Assembly: GCA_016931295.1 (NCBI GenBank)
Contig: JAFGEZ010000046.1
Coordinates: 1-64,000 of the forward strand
DNA length: 64,000 bases
Reading direction: 5' to 3'
Source: Candidatus Krumholzibacteriota bacterium
Lineage (GTDB): Bacteria > Krumholzibacteriota > Krumholzibacteriia > Krumholzibacteriales > Krumholzibacteriaceae
Below, piece after piece: positions 17,689-26,069 of the stretch; positions within the stretch are counted from its first letter, which is position 1; each line of letters starts with the position of its first letter. The position numbers were made by a program, and so were the translations under genes. A model generated the notes under the pieces. The model was not told the DNA's origin. It did not search any database and saw only the letters and a list, made by a program, of their open reading frames with translations.

Positions 17689-18789
17689 ATGAAAGGAGAT
17701 CGCCTTCTCGTCATCGGTCCCCTGCCGCCGTGCATCGGCGGGGATTCCGTCTTCACGATGAACCTCGCCGCCAGCGGATACTGGCGCGAGGCGGGCATCG
17801 ACGTGGCCACGATCAACAGCACGTCGACGGACAGGATCCGGATGGCCGGCGATCCCTACCGCGCGAGGGACGCCGTCCGGTTCCTGCGGATCATGCGGGA
17901 GCTCGCCCGGAAGCTGCCCCGGTCGCGCTTCGTCATCATCTGCGCGAATACGTCATTCCTGCTCACCGCCGGACTCGTTTTGATGGGAATCCTCGCGGCG
18001 TCACGGAAGCGCTTCGTCGTGAAGATGTTCGGCACCTCGCTCGCCGAGGGGATCGATGCGGCCGGTTCGATCAGGAGGAAGGTCGCCGTGCGGCTGCTGC
18101 ACCGGGCCGCGTACCTGCTGCCCGAGACCGACGGGTTCGCTCGGACGCTCTCCTCGGCCACCGGTATTCCCGTCGACCGGATGCGGCGGTTGCCCAATTT
18201 CATCCGCGACGCGGACATCGGCCGATCCCGCGGAAACGCGCGATTCGACGGCAGGTGCGTCTTCGTCGGCCAGGTGAAACGTGAGAAGGGCGTCTTCACG
18301 ATCGCCGACGCCCTCGCCGGGCGACAGGATCTCTCCTGCGATCTCTACGGCCCGATCGTCGATCGCGACCGGGCCGAATTCATGGACCGCGTCTCCCCGT
18401 CCGGGAACGTCCGTTACGGAGGCATCCTCGCCCCCGCCGACGTCGTTTCCACGATCCTCCGCTACGACGCGCTTCTCCTCCCCACGTTCCACGCGGGGGA
18501 AGGCCATCCGGCCGTCATCCTCCAGGCCTTCGCCGCCGGCGTGCCGGTCGTCGCGTCCCGGTGGAAATACATCCCGGAGATCGTCCCCGATCGAAAGCGG
18601 GGCGTGCTCGTTCCCCCGGAATCGCCTGGCGACCTCCTCGCGGCGATCGATCTCCTGGCATCGGACGATGAGCTCAGGGATTCGATCGTCCGTAACGCGA
18701 GCGCGTACGTCGACGCGTTCTCCGAGCGCCGTGTCGTCGGCGATCTGCTGTTCGGTCTCGTTGGTATCGATTCGAAAGCGGGAACGTGA
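17689..18789 (+). CDS. Family 4 glycosyltransferase
   Basis: A 366-residue GT-B protein. LLVIGPLPPCIGGDSVFTMNLA is the N-terminal acceptor-side loop. CVFVGQVKREKGVFTIADAL and LLPTFHAGEGHPAVILQAFAAGVPVVAS form the donor-binding half, with the E-x(7)-E type motif of retaining GT4 enzymes partly replaced (GEGHPAVILQA). No membrane anchor is present. It is transcribed divergently from the GT2-led operon under its own promoter and probably adds a sugar to the same glycan. Start: an ATG with GGGAG immediately before it; AAAGGAG occurs just inside the gene and is too late to serve. Confidence 0.85.
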   Translation: MKGDRLLVIGPLPPCIGGDSVFTMNLAASGYWREAGIDVATINSTSTDRIRMAGDPYRARDAVRFLRIMRELARKLPRSRFVIICANTSFLLTAGLVLMGILAASRKRFVVKMFGTSLAEGIDAAGSIRRKVAVRLLHRAAYLLPETDGFARTLSSATGIPVDRMRRLPNFIRDADIGRSRGNARFDGRCVFVGQVKREKGVFTIADALAGRQDLSCDLYGPIVDRDRAEFMDRVSPSGNVRYGGILAPADVVSTILRYDALLLPTFHAGEGHPAVILQAFAAGVPVVASRWKYIPEIVPDRKRGVLVPPESPGDLLAAIDLLASDDELRDSIVRNASAYVDAFSERRVVGDLLFGLVGIDSKAGT

Positions 18790-18811
18790 AGCGCTCGTCT
18801 TCCGGCGGCGA

Positions 18812-19378
18812 TCACCTGTCTCTCAGCAGTCCCTTGATCCCGCCACCCGTAACGGCCTCGTTCAGCGTGATCAGGTTGTACTCGACCACCGCGCCCGGAC
18901 TGCCCGAGATATCCATCCCGCCGCCACCAGAGCACCAGTTGTCGGTTATGATGTTGTTGCGGATCGTGGTATTTGAGTTGGCGTTGAAGATTCCGCCACC
19001 CGACTCTGCGAACCCGTCCCTCGCGCCCCTGATCGTAAATCCCTCCACCGTGCATGGTTCGGCCACATTCAATATATCAACCACCGTCACGCATTCCATC
19101 ACCCATCCGCTGTACATCCGGATCGTCGTGACGATTGGCTTCTCCTCGCTGATCAGATGAACAGGTTTCCGGATCTCGATCGTCGGCTCGTAGTATTCCC
19201 CCGGCCCCACGAGAACCGTATCACCATTCGTCGCCGCGCTTATCCCCGGCCTTATCAGCGTATAATCCCCCGTCCCGTCCTGCCGCACCAGGATCGTCGC
19301 ACCTTCCGCCGCGTCACACGTCCCGAGCGCGAGCAAACACATCAGAGATGCCGGCGCGAATCCTCTCAAGCGCATCAT
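18812..19378 (-). CDS. Secreted parallel beta-helix protein, short and possibly truncated
   Basis: A 188-residue protein with a start at two adjacent ATGs after GGAAGGAGAG and a signal peptide (residues 1-29). It carries TILVRQDGTGDYTLIRPGISAATNGDTVLVGPGEY, which I cite only as the segment at residues 29-65, the usual opening of right-handed beta-helix proteins. Imperfect coils follow (VEGFTIRGARDG, TIRNNIITDNW, VEYNLITLNEA). Family members normally continue for several hundred residues and often end in a FlgD-like tail. This one stops after TGGGIKGLLRDR, 22 nt from the convergent GT4 gene. A decayed or recombined 3' end is likely. Confidence 0.65.
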   Translation of the reverse strand: MMRLRGFAPASLMCLLALGTCDAAEGATILVRQDGTGDYTLIRPGISAATNGDTVLVGPGEYYEPTIEIRKPVHLISEEKPIVTTIRMYSGWVMECVTVVDILNVAEPCTVEGFTIRGARDGFAESGGGIFNANSNTTIRNNIITDNWCSGGGGMDISGSPGAVVEYNLITLNEAVTGGGIKGLLRDR

Positions 19379-19484
19379 CGGACCGCTCTCCTTCCATGGC
19401 CGCCTCTCAACGAGCAGCCATCGCAGATCGGATCGTTCAATACGAGTACACACGATATCTGTCACGGTTTCGAGGCGGGACGGA

Positions 19485-21248
19485 TCACCGCGACGCGCGC
19501 CACAGCCCCGCGGCGGCGATGAGGGCGAGGAGGACGAGGGCGATCCCCGGCTTCGGCGAGCCGAGGACGATACGACCGATCCCGATGAGCGAGGAGTAGA
19601 GGGCGACGAGCCCCAGGGCGATCCGGAGCGTCGTGCGGCGCCCCCCGGGCCGCGGCACGAGATCGGGGCGGGCCGTGTAGACGCGGCGCCAGCCGGGGCC
19701 GCCGGGGCGCACGCGCTCCACGAAGGCCTCCAGGCGCCGGCGGTCGACGGGGCGCGTGAGGAACGTGACGGCCACCCAGGCGGGCACCGAGACGCAGACG
19801 GTGAGCGCCGTCGAGAAGGGGAACTCGAGGAAGGCACGGCCGGCCATGGCCTCGCTCCGCCCGAGGAGGGCGAACACGCCCGTCGTGAGGATCGCCGCCG
19901 CCATCGCCGTGATCTCCGACCACGCATTCACCCGCCACCAGTACCAGCGGGCGATGTAGACCGAGCCGACCCCCGCCGTCACCGAGAGGATCAGCTTCCA
20001 GGCGGCCGAGATGTCGGTGACGGCGAAACTCGCCAGCGCGCCGAGCAGCGCGAGGACGAGAACGGCGATCCGCGCCGCGCCGACGTACTCGCGCTCGCTC
20101 CGCCCCTTCCAGAGGAAGCGGCGGAGCAGATCGTTCACGACGAGCGAGGAGCCCCAGTTGAGCTGCGTGTCGATCGTCGACATGAAGGCGGCCACGAAAG
20201 AGGCGAGGACGATCCCGAAGACCCCCGCCGGCAGGATCCGGCGCATCATGAGCGGGTAGTAGGTCTCGGGGTCCTCCACCGTGCCGAGCATCGCCATCCC
20301 GCAGAGGCCGACGAGGATCCACGGCCACGGCCGGAGGCAGATGTGCGCGACGGCGTACCAGAGGAATCCGAGCGTGGCGTGGCGTTCGTTTTTCGCGGCG
20401 AAGAGGCGCTGGGAGAGGTACCCGCCCCCGTCGACAGAGTAGGAGGCCCACCAGACGACGAAAACGAGCAGGAGGAACTCGGTGAAGGGATTGGCCGCGG
20501 CGAGCGACGCCGGCGTCGGCACGATCCGCAGGATCGCCGCCGCGTCGAAGCCGCGCGCCGCGATGGTCCCGGCGACCGCCCCGATCCCGCCGAGCCGGCG
20601 GAGGGCGGCGACGGCGAGCCAGATCGAGCCGAACATCGCGAGCGCGAACTGGAGGAGGTCGGTGACGACGACCCCCCAGAGGCCCGAGAGGGCCGTGTAG
20701 CCCACCGCCACGACGAAGAGGGCGAGGACGACCGCCACCTCGGCGCTCATCCCGAGCACGGCCGCCCCTTCCCCCCACCCGGTGACGGTGAGGATGATCT
20801 TGGCCATCGCCCGCATCACCCACGCGATGACGAGGACGTTCTGGCAGACGCCGAACCACGCGGCGCGGAAGCAGCGCAGCCCCGCCGCCGGCCGGCCGTC
20901 GTAGCGCAGCTCGACGAGCTCGGCGTCGGTCGTCACGCCCGCCCGCCGCCAGAGGGGGGCGAAGAGGAAGACGGCGACGATCGCGCCGATCCCGTAGTAC
21001 CACCAGATCCAGTTCTGCCAGATCCCGCCCCGGGCGACGAGCCCGGAGACGACGAGCGGCGTGTCGGCGGCGAAGGTGGTGGCCACCATCGAGGTGCCGA
21101 TCACCCACCAGGGCAGCGATCGCCCGGCGACGAAGAAGTCGTCGGTGCCGCGCGAGGCGCGCCGCGCGAGGGCCGCGCCGATCCCGAAGACGACGAGGAG
21201 ATAGAGGATGACGACGGCCGCGTCGAGGGCCGGCACTCCGGCGATCAT
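19485..21248 (-). CDS. Sodium:solute symporter (SSS family)
   Basis: A 587-residue membrane protein with about 13-14 hydrophobic helices. The family opening is clear: LYLLVVFGIGAALARR, then DDFFVAGRSLPWWVIGTSMVATTFAADTP (residues of about 35-65). ALSGLWGVVVTDLLQF and FMSTIDTQLNWGSSLVVNDL match SSS signature regions, the latter containing the Na+-site serine/threonine stretch. The ATG overlaps the POT-like transporter stop by 4 nt, so the two are coupled. Substrate unknown. Paired with a peptide-type transporter it may import an amino acid, sugar or organic acid. Confidence 0.88.
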   Translation of the reverse strand: MIAGVPALDAAVVILYLLVVFGIGAALARRASRGTDDFFVAGRSLPWWVIGTSMVATTFAADTPLVVSGLVARGGIWQNWIWWYYGIGAIVAVFLFAPLWRRAGVTTDAELVELRYDGRPAAGLRCFRAAWFGVCQNVLVIAWVMRAMAKIILTVTGWGEGAAVLGMSAEVAVVLALFVVAVGYTALSGLWGVVVTDLLQFALAMFGSIWLAVAALRRLGGIGAVAGTIAARGFDAAAILRIVPTPASLAAANPFTEFLLLVFVVWWASYSVDGGGYLSQRLFAAKNERHATLGFLWYAVAHICLRPWPWILVGLCGMAMLGTVEDPETYYPLMMRRILPAGVFGIVLASFVAAFMSTIDTQLNWGSSLVVNDLLRRFLWKGRSEREYVGAARIAVLVLALLGALASFAVTDISAAWKLILSVTAGVGSVYIARWYWWRVNAWSEITAMAAAILTTGVFALLGRSEAMAGRAFLEFPFSTALTVCVSVPAWVAVTFLTRPVDRRRLEAFVERVRPGGPGWRRVYTARPDLVPRPGGRRTTLRIALGLVALYSSLIGIGRIVLGSPKPGIALVLLALIAAAGLWRASR

Positions 21249-22630
21249 GCCGGCTCGGCCCCCTCCGCCTCCACCCCGGCGAAGCGGTTGTAGAGGGCGA
21301 GGGCGACGAGGGTGGCCACGCCGATCGCGGCGAAGGTGAACCACAGCCTCGCCGGATCGCGCGCGCCCGTCTCGGGGACGTATTTCGCGAGCAGATACCC
21401 CGAGAGGGGCCCGCCGGCGGCGTTGGCGATGAAGGAGCGAAGGTATGAGTAGCCGAGGTAGAGCCCCACCTTCCCCTTCGGGGCGAGCCCGGCGACGTAG
21501 TCGAGGAACCGCGGGGCGAAGGTCATCTCGCCGATGGCGAAGCAGGCGATGGCCACGCAGACCCCGGGCAGCGTCTGGAGGACCCCGAGCAGCACCATCG
21601 CCACGGTCGAGATCGCCACGCCGAGGAACATCGCCGAGCGGGAATTCATCCTCCGCACGAGCCAGGCGATCGGCAGCTGGAGCAGGATGATCATCCCCGG
21701 GTTGATCGCCACAATCAGGGCCATCGGCGCCGTCTCGGAGATGTGCCTGACGATGTAGAGGGGCACGGAGAGGTAGAGCTGCCAGAACATCAGGTCGAAG
21801 CCGGCGAAGATCACGAGGAAGACGATGAACTTGACGTCCCTCAGGACGCGGAACATGTCGAGGAAGGTTTCTTTCGTCGATGCGACCGGCTCCCCCGCGC
21901 GGTCCGGCTCGCGGTAGAGGAAGAAGACGAAGAGGAGGGCCACGAGCGCCATCGCCGTCGAGAAGAGGCAGATCGCCTGCATCCCGAGCCCCTGCCACTT
22001 CAGCATGTCGAGGAAGGCCGCCGGCTCCATCGGCGGATGCTGCTCGGCGGCCCGCGCGGCGATCTCGGGTGTCAGGGCGAAGGGCGGCACGTTGGCCTCC
22101 ACCCAGCGGGCGAGTCCCTCGTTCCCCGAGCGGGCGATCCAGTGCCCGAGGTCCTGGCGGAGGAGCTTGGCGACGATCTTGCCGGTGAAGCCCCCGACGT
22201 TGACGATCATGTAGAAGATCGAGAACCCGATCTTGGAGAGCCCCTCGGGCGAGGTCTTCTTCACCGTCCCCGAGATCACCGGCTTGACGAAGGCCCCGCC
22301 CACGGCGATGAGGGCGAGCGCGACGACGCACGTCGCCTTCGAGGGGAAGAGCCCGAGGACGGCGTAGCCGGCGGCGAGCACCCCGAAGGCGATGAAGAGC
22401 CCGTTGCGGAAGCCGATCCGGTCGGAGACGGCCCCCGCCGGTATCGGCAGGAGATAGAGGGAGGCGATGAACCAGCCGACGATAGAGACGGAGAGCTCCG
22501 TGCTGAACCCCACGCGGCGCGTGAGGTAGATCGAGATGATGACGTTCATCCCGTAGTACGCGAGCCGCTCGAAGAGCTCGATCGTGTTCGCCGTCCAGAA
22601 GGTGCGCGGGAACCTGCCGATGCCGTTCAT
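21245..22630 (-). CDS. POT/PTR2-like major facilitator transporter
   Basis: A 461-residue protein with about 12 helices. TANTIELFERLAYYGMN in the first helix matches the E-x-x-E-R-F/L-x-Y-Y-G signature of proton-dependent oligopeptide transporters. PIPAGAVSDRIGFRNGLF is the MFS loop 2-3 motif, and GGAFVKPVISGTVKK also fits. A soluble insert at about residues 155-200 (DLGHWIARSGNEGLARWVEANVP begins it) is unusual for the family. It is likely a proton-coupled peptide importer, but the family also takes up other substrates. It follows a beta-barrel gene by 16 nt and overlaps the symporter gene. Confidence 0.8.
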   Translation of the reverse strand: MNGIGRFPRTFWTANTIELFERLAYYGMNVIISIYLTRRVGFSTELSVSIVGWFIASLYLLPIPAGAVSDRIGFRNGLFIAFGVLAAGYAVLGLFPSKATCVVALALIAVGGAFVKPVISGTVKKTSPEGLSKIGFSIFYMIVNVGGFTGKIVAKLLRQDLGHWIARSGNEGLARWVEANVPPFALTPEIAARAAEQHPPMEPAAFLDMLKWQGLGMQAICLFSTAMALVALLFVFFLYREPDRAGEPVASTKETFLDMFRVLRDVKFIVFLVIFAGFDLMFWQLYLSVPLYIVRHISETAPMALIVAINPGMIILLQLPIAWLVRRMNSRSAMFLGVAISTVAMVLLGVLQTLPGVCVAIACFAIGEMTFAPRFLDYVAGLAPKGKVGLYLGYSYLRSFIANAAGGPLSGYLLAKYVPETGARDPARLWFTFAAIGVATLVALALYNRFAGVEAEGAEPA

Positions 22631-22646
22631 TCCCTCTCCCCCGCCG

Positions 22647-23435
22647 CTAGAAGGCCATCTTCAGGCCGATCGTGACCCCGAAACCGGAGAGGCCGACCTC
22701 CGCCTCCTCGTAGTTGCCCTTCTCGGTGATCGTCTCGGGGCCGAAGAGCTCGACGCCCTCCTTCGCGAGGAAGACGTCCTCCGTCTCCCCCGTCGTGTTG
22801 TCGGTGGCCGTTCCCTCGAATCCCTTCATCGTGCACCAGCGTCCCTGGACGCCGATCTCGAGCGAGACCATCGGCACGAGATCGAAGGAGACCCCGGCGC
22901 CGCCGTGGATGCCGAATCCCCACGTGTCGAGGTCGGCCTCGAAGTCGATGTTGTCCGTGCCGCCATAAAGGTACTGCTCGAACTTCAGCTTGGTGAGGTA
23001 GGCGCCGGCCCCGGCGTAGACGAAGGGCTTCATCACGGGCAGCGGCGGGTTGACATAGACCGTGGCGGTGAAGGGAAAGGCCGTCACCGCGTGCTCGTAC
23101 TCGAAGCCTGCCGCGCCCCCGTAGGAAATGTTCAGCTCGCTCTTGCCGCGCATCACGCCCGCACCGATCGCCAGCTCGACGTTCGGGACGATCCCCCTGA
23201 CCAGTTCGGCCTGGAAGGCGGGGATCCACGTGAGATTGTCGATCTTCTCGGTGATCCCCGCCTCGGGGAAGACCGTGTCGTTTACGTTGTCGGCCCAGTC
23301 GTTGAAGTCGCCGTAGCCGATGTGCTCGAAGCCGCCGCGAACGCGGAAGCCGAACGTCGCGGCCCCGGCGGGAGCGGCTGCCGCGAAAACGAGACAGAGG
23401 GCGATCAGGACGGCGAAGGTTCTCTTGACGGTCAT
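22647..23435 (-). CDS. Outer-membrane beta-barrel protein
   Basis: A 262-residue protein with an AAAGGAG ribosome site, a signal peptide cut after PAGA (about residue 25), and alternating hydrophobic/polar strands ending in GLKMAF, the usual C-terminal aromatic for outer-membrane insertion. Strand segments such as PFVYAGAGAYLTKLKF and WGFGIHGGAGVSFDL resemble the OmpW/OMP_b-brl group. It is probably a small 8-10-strand porin-like or adhesion barrel. Its layout matches the barrel at 55791-56495, suggesting paralogy. It lies between ktrA and the POT-like transporter genes in one direction. Confidence 0.75.
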   Translation of the reverse strand: MTVKRTFAVLIALCLVFAAAAPAGAATFGFRVRGGFEHIGYGDFNDWADNVNDTVFPEAGITEKIDNLTWIPAFQAELVRGIVPNVELAIGAGVMRGKSELNISYGGAAGFEYEHAVTAFPFTATVYVNPPLPVMKPFVYAGAGAYLTKLKFEQYLYGGTDNIDFEADLDTWGFGIHGGAGVSFDLVPMVSLEIGVQGRWCTMKGFEGTATDNTTGETEDVFLAKEGVELFGPETITEKGNYEEAEVGLSGFGVTIGLKMAF

Positions 23436-23495
23436 CCGGTCTCCTTTTGTTGCCCGGCGGTCGCGGCTCGGCTTCGCCGCCGGACGGTGCGGTGC

Positions 23496-24161
23496 CTATT
23501 CCTTCTTCAGGTTCTTGAGCTTGTCTATGTCGTCCCGGTGGCCCATCACGACCAGGATGTCGCTGTGCTTGATCGTGAACCCCGCCGGGGGAACGAGGAT
23601 GAAGTTCTCGGGGACGAGCTCCTTGATGCCGACGACGTTGATGTTGAATCGCGTGCGGAGCTGCAGCTCGGCGAGGCTCTTTCCGACGAAGGCGTCGACC
23701 GGCGCGATCTCGGCGATCATGAAATTCCCCGACATGGGGAAGTAGTCGAGGATGTCGGGCGTCGAGAGGCTCCGCGCCGTCTTGATCGCCATGTCCTTCT
23801 CCGGGTAGATCACGTCGGTGGCGCCGACCTTGCTCAGGATCTTCCCGTGGTCCTCGTTCGTGGCCTTCACGAGGATGCGAGGCACGCCGAGCTCCCTCAC
23901 GTAGAGGGTGGCGAGGGTTGCCGCGTTGGCGTCCCCGCCCATGCTCACGATCACCGCCTCCATCTCCTCCAGGCCCAGCGTGCGGACCATGTCCTTCTGC
24001 GTCACGTCGCCCTGGATCGCCTGCGAGCAGTAGGGGCACACCTTCTGGATCCGTTCCTCGTCCCGGTCGATCGCGATCACGTCGTGCCCCTCCTCGAAGA
24101 GGGTCCGGGTGACGTAGAATCCGAAATTGCCGAGACCGATCACCGCGTACTTGTGTGCCAT
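23496..24161 (-). CDS. ktrA: Potassium uptake regulatory subunit KtrA (RCK/TrkA domain)
   Basis: A 221-residue protein. The N-terminal RCK_N Rossmann domain reads YAVIGLGNFGFYVTRTL and VIAIDRDEERI (nucleotide-binding Gly motif and acidic residue), with ILVKATNEDHGKIL further on. The C-terminal RCK_C domain spans roughly residues 135-221. An unusual CPYCSQ sits at the position where many bacterial homologues have a variable loop. It is a cytoplasmic ring that gates KtrB by binding ATP/ADP or NAD(H). It lies 31 nt downstream of ktrB in the same direction, so it is co-transcribed and likely forms the KtrAB complex. Confidence 0.92.
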   Translation of the reverse strand: MAHKYAVIGLGNFGFYVTRTLFEEGHDVIAIDRDEERIQKVCPYCSQAIQGDVTQKDMVRTLGLEEMEAVIVSMGGDANAATLATLYVRELGVPRILVKATNEDHGKILSKVGATDVIYPEKDMAIKTARSLSTPDILDYFPMSGNFMIAEIAPVDAFVGKSLAELQLRTRFNINVVGIKELVPENFILVPPAGFTIKHSDILVVMGHRDDIDKLKNLKKE

Positions 24162-24192
24162 CGTTCTTCCTTTCGCGGGGCCTCCCGGGGCC

Positions 24193-25563
24193 CTACCCGA
24201 TCATCACCTTCTCTTCCGCGTACCGGAAGTAGGTGACGTGCTCGCGCCGGGTGACGACGTACGCCACGGTGAGCAGTCCCACCCGCCCGAGGAACATCAG
24301 CGCGATGATGACGAATTTTCCCGCCGTCGAGAGCCCCGCCGTGATCCCCATCGAGAGGCCGACGGTACCGAAGGCCGAGATCGCCTCGAAGGCGTAGGCG
24401 AGAAAGCCCGTCCTGCCGGGGTTTCCCGGACCGATCTCGGCGACGAGGAGCATGATCAAACCGGCCGTCACGACGAGGACGGCGAGGATGAAGATCGCCA
24501 GCGCCCGGGAGACCGTCTCCTCGGGGATCGTCCGCCGGAAGATGCTCACCGATTCGCGGCCGCGTATCTTGCTCGAGAGGATCGCGGCCATCGTGGCCAC
24601 CGAGGTCGTCTTGATCCCCCCGCCGCAGGAGCCGGGGCTCGCCCCGACGAACATCAGCATCACGAGGATGAAGAGCGTCGCCCCGCGCAGGGCGGGGATA
24701 TCGAGCGTGTTGAAGCCGGCGGTCCGGGCCGTGACCGACTGGAAGAGCGCCGTGAAGAACCGCTCCTTCCATCCGAGCGCGGCCATCGCGCCGGTTCCCT
24801 CGAGGAGGAAAATCACGATCGTGCCGCCGACGACGAGGATCGCCGTCGTCCACAGTACCATCCGCGAGTGGAGCGAGATCGCCGTCCGGCGGTGCAGGCG
24901 GCGGTTCCTTGTCCAGCCGATGAGCTCGTAGATGACGGGGAAGCCGAGCCCGCCGACGACGATCAGGGCCATGATCGTCGTGTTGAGAAGGACCGAGCCC
25001 TTCCAGGCGACGAAGCTCGTCTCGAAAAAGGAGAAGCCGGCATTGCAGAAGGCCGCGATCGCGTGGAAGACGGCGGCGAAGACCGCCTCGCCGGCCGGCA
25101 GTCGCCCGTGCCAGTGCAGGTAGAGCAGGACCGCTCCCGTCCCCTCGACGAGGAAGGTGAAGGCGAAGATCGACCTGATGAGGCGCGGGATCTCGCGGAT
25201 CGGCGTGGCGGTGAAGCTCTCGGTGACGATCCACCGCTGGCGGACGCCGAGCCCCCTGCCGAGGAAGAGGAAGAGGAAGACGGAGAAGGTCATCACGCCG
25301 AGGCCGCCGAGCTGGATCAGGACCATGACGACCGACTTGCCGAATGCGGTGAATCGCGTGCCGATGTCGATGACGACGAGCCCGGTGACGCAGATCGCCG
25401 AGGTCGACGTGAAGAGGGCGTCGACGAAGCCGAGCCGCGGGCCGGTCGAGGCGGCCGGCAGGGCGAGGAGCAGCGCGCCGGCCAGGGCCGCCGCGGCGAA
25501 GGAGATGATGACGAGGATCCCCGGCCGCATGCGCTGGAACCGTCTTCTGAGGGTTTCCTTCAT
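24193..25563 (-). CDS. ktrB: Potassium transporter subunit KtrB (TrkH family)
   Basis: A 456-residue membrane protein with the four pore-loop repeats of the SKT superfamily: FTSTSAICVTGLVV, IAAFCNAGFSFF, SVTARTAGFNTLD and EAISAFGTVGLSMG. Each has the central Gly of the filter. MFVGASPGSCGGGIKTTS is the conserved TrkH/KtrB loop. Length is typical of KtrB. It imports K+ (often Na+-dependent) with KtrA. The start ATG has only a weak GGAC-type ribosome site. The preceding 118-residue gene ends 56 nt upstream. Confidence 0.92.
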   Translation of the reverse strand: MKETLRRRFQRMRPGILVIISFAAAALAGALLLALPAASTGPRLGFVDALFTSTSAICVTGLVVIDIGTRFTAFGKSVVMVLIQLGGLGVMTFSVFLFLFLGRGLGVRQRWIVTESFTATPIREIPRLIRSIFAFTFLVEGTGAVLLYLHWHGRLPAGEAVFAAVFHAIAAFCNAGFSFFETSFVAWKGSVLLNTTIMALIVVGGLGFPVIYELIGWTRNRRLHRRTAISLHSRMVLWTTAILVVGGTIVIFLLEGTGAMAALGWKERFFTALFQSVTARTAGFNTLDIPALRGATLFILVMLMFVGASPGSCGGGIKTTSVATMAAILSSKIRGRESVSIFRRTIPEETVSRALAIFILAVLVVTAGLIMLLVAEIGPGNPGRTGFLAYAFEAISAFGTVGLSMGITAGLSTAGKFVIIALMFLGRVGLLTVAYVVTRREHVTYFRYAEEKVMIG

Positions 25564-25619
25564 ATCCGCGTTCCCGTCCTGCCGGGCTATGGTTTCTTCC
25601 TTGCGTTCCGGGGGAGACG

Positions 25620-25976
25620 TCAGGTGACGAACCCGATCCGGCTTTCCCCGTCCACCTCGCCGAGCGCCTCGGCGTCGGCCGCCGCGGGGACCTCGTCCTC
25701 GAAGGCCACCACGGTCGCGACGTTCCGCCATGGCAGGAGGATGTCGACGACGTGCGTCTCCCGCCGCCGCTTTCGTTTCGGGACGGCCCTGCCCGCCTCG
25801 TCGGCGAGTTCGATCGTGGTGAAGGTGCGGCTGCGGACCCACAGGCCGACCTCGTCGACCGCCGTCACACGGCAGAAGAAGGGGCCCTCGCCGGGGATGC
25901 CGGCGAAGGCGAGCCCCCCGGTCTCCCGCAGGGAGACGAGGACGGTCGTCCCGACGATGTCCCTCGCGTCCTCCAC
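25620..25976 (-). CDS. Small uncharacterised protein, first gene of the ktr operon
   Basis: A 118-residue protein with a GTG start chosen because GGGAGGAG lies just upstream and the ATG-less alternatives run into junk. The sequence is soluble: ARDIVGTTVLVSLRETGG, FFCRVTAVDEVGLWV, then a basic patch (KRKRRRETHVVDILLPW) and an acidic C-terminus. The VLVSL...RVTAVDE...VDILLPWRNVATV layout looks like a small beta-barrel of the PilZ or SH3/Sm kind, but I cannot assign a family. A promoter at 26041-26069 precedes it, making it the leader gene before ktrB-ktrA. Confidence 0.65.
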   Translation of the reverse strand: MEDARDIVGTTVLVSLRETGGLAFAGIPGEGPFFCRVTAVDEVGLWVRSRTFTTIELADEAGRAVPKRKRRRETHVVDILLPWRNVATVVAFEDEVPAAADAEALGEVDGESRIGFVT

Positions 25977-26040
25977 GTCGGCTCCTCCCGGCGGCGCGCG
26001 CCGGCGCCTGCAGGGCGCGGTCCCGCGTCGCATTGCGGGA

Positions 26041-26069
26041 ATTGTGCCGGGTGCGCCGGGAAATGTCAA
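26041..26069 (-). promoter_or_regulatory. Promoter of the ktr operon
   Basis: Minus strand: TTGACA (26069-26064), a 17-nt spacer, CACAAT (26046-26041), with the GTG of the 118-residue gene about 65 nt beyond. The -35 box is perfect and overlaps the stop codon of the upstream ChaN-like gene. Confidence 0.6.
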
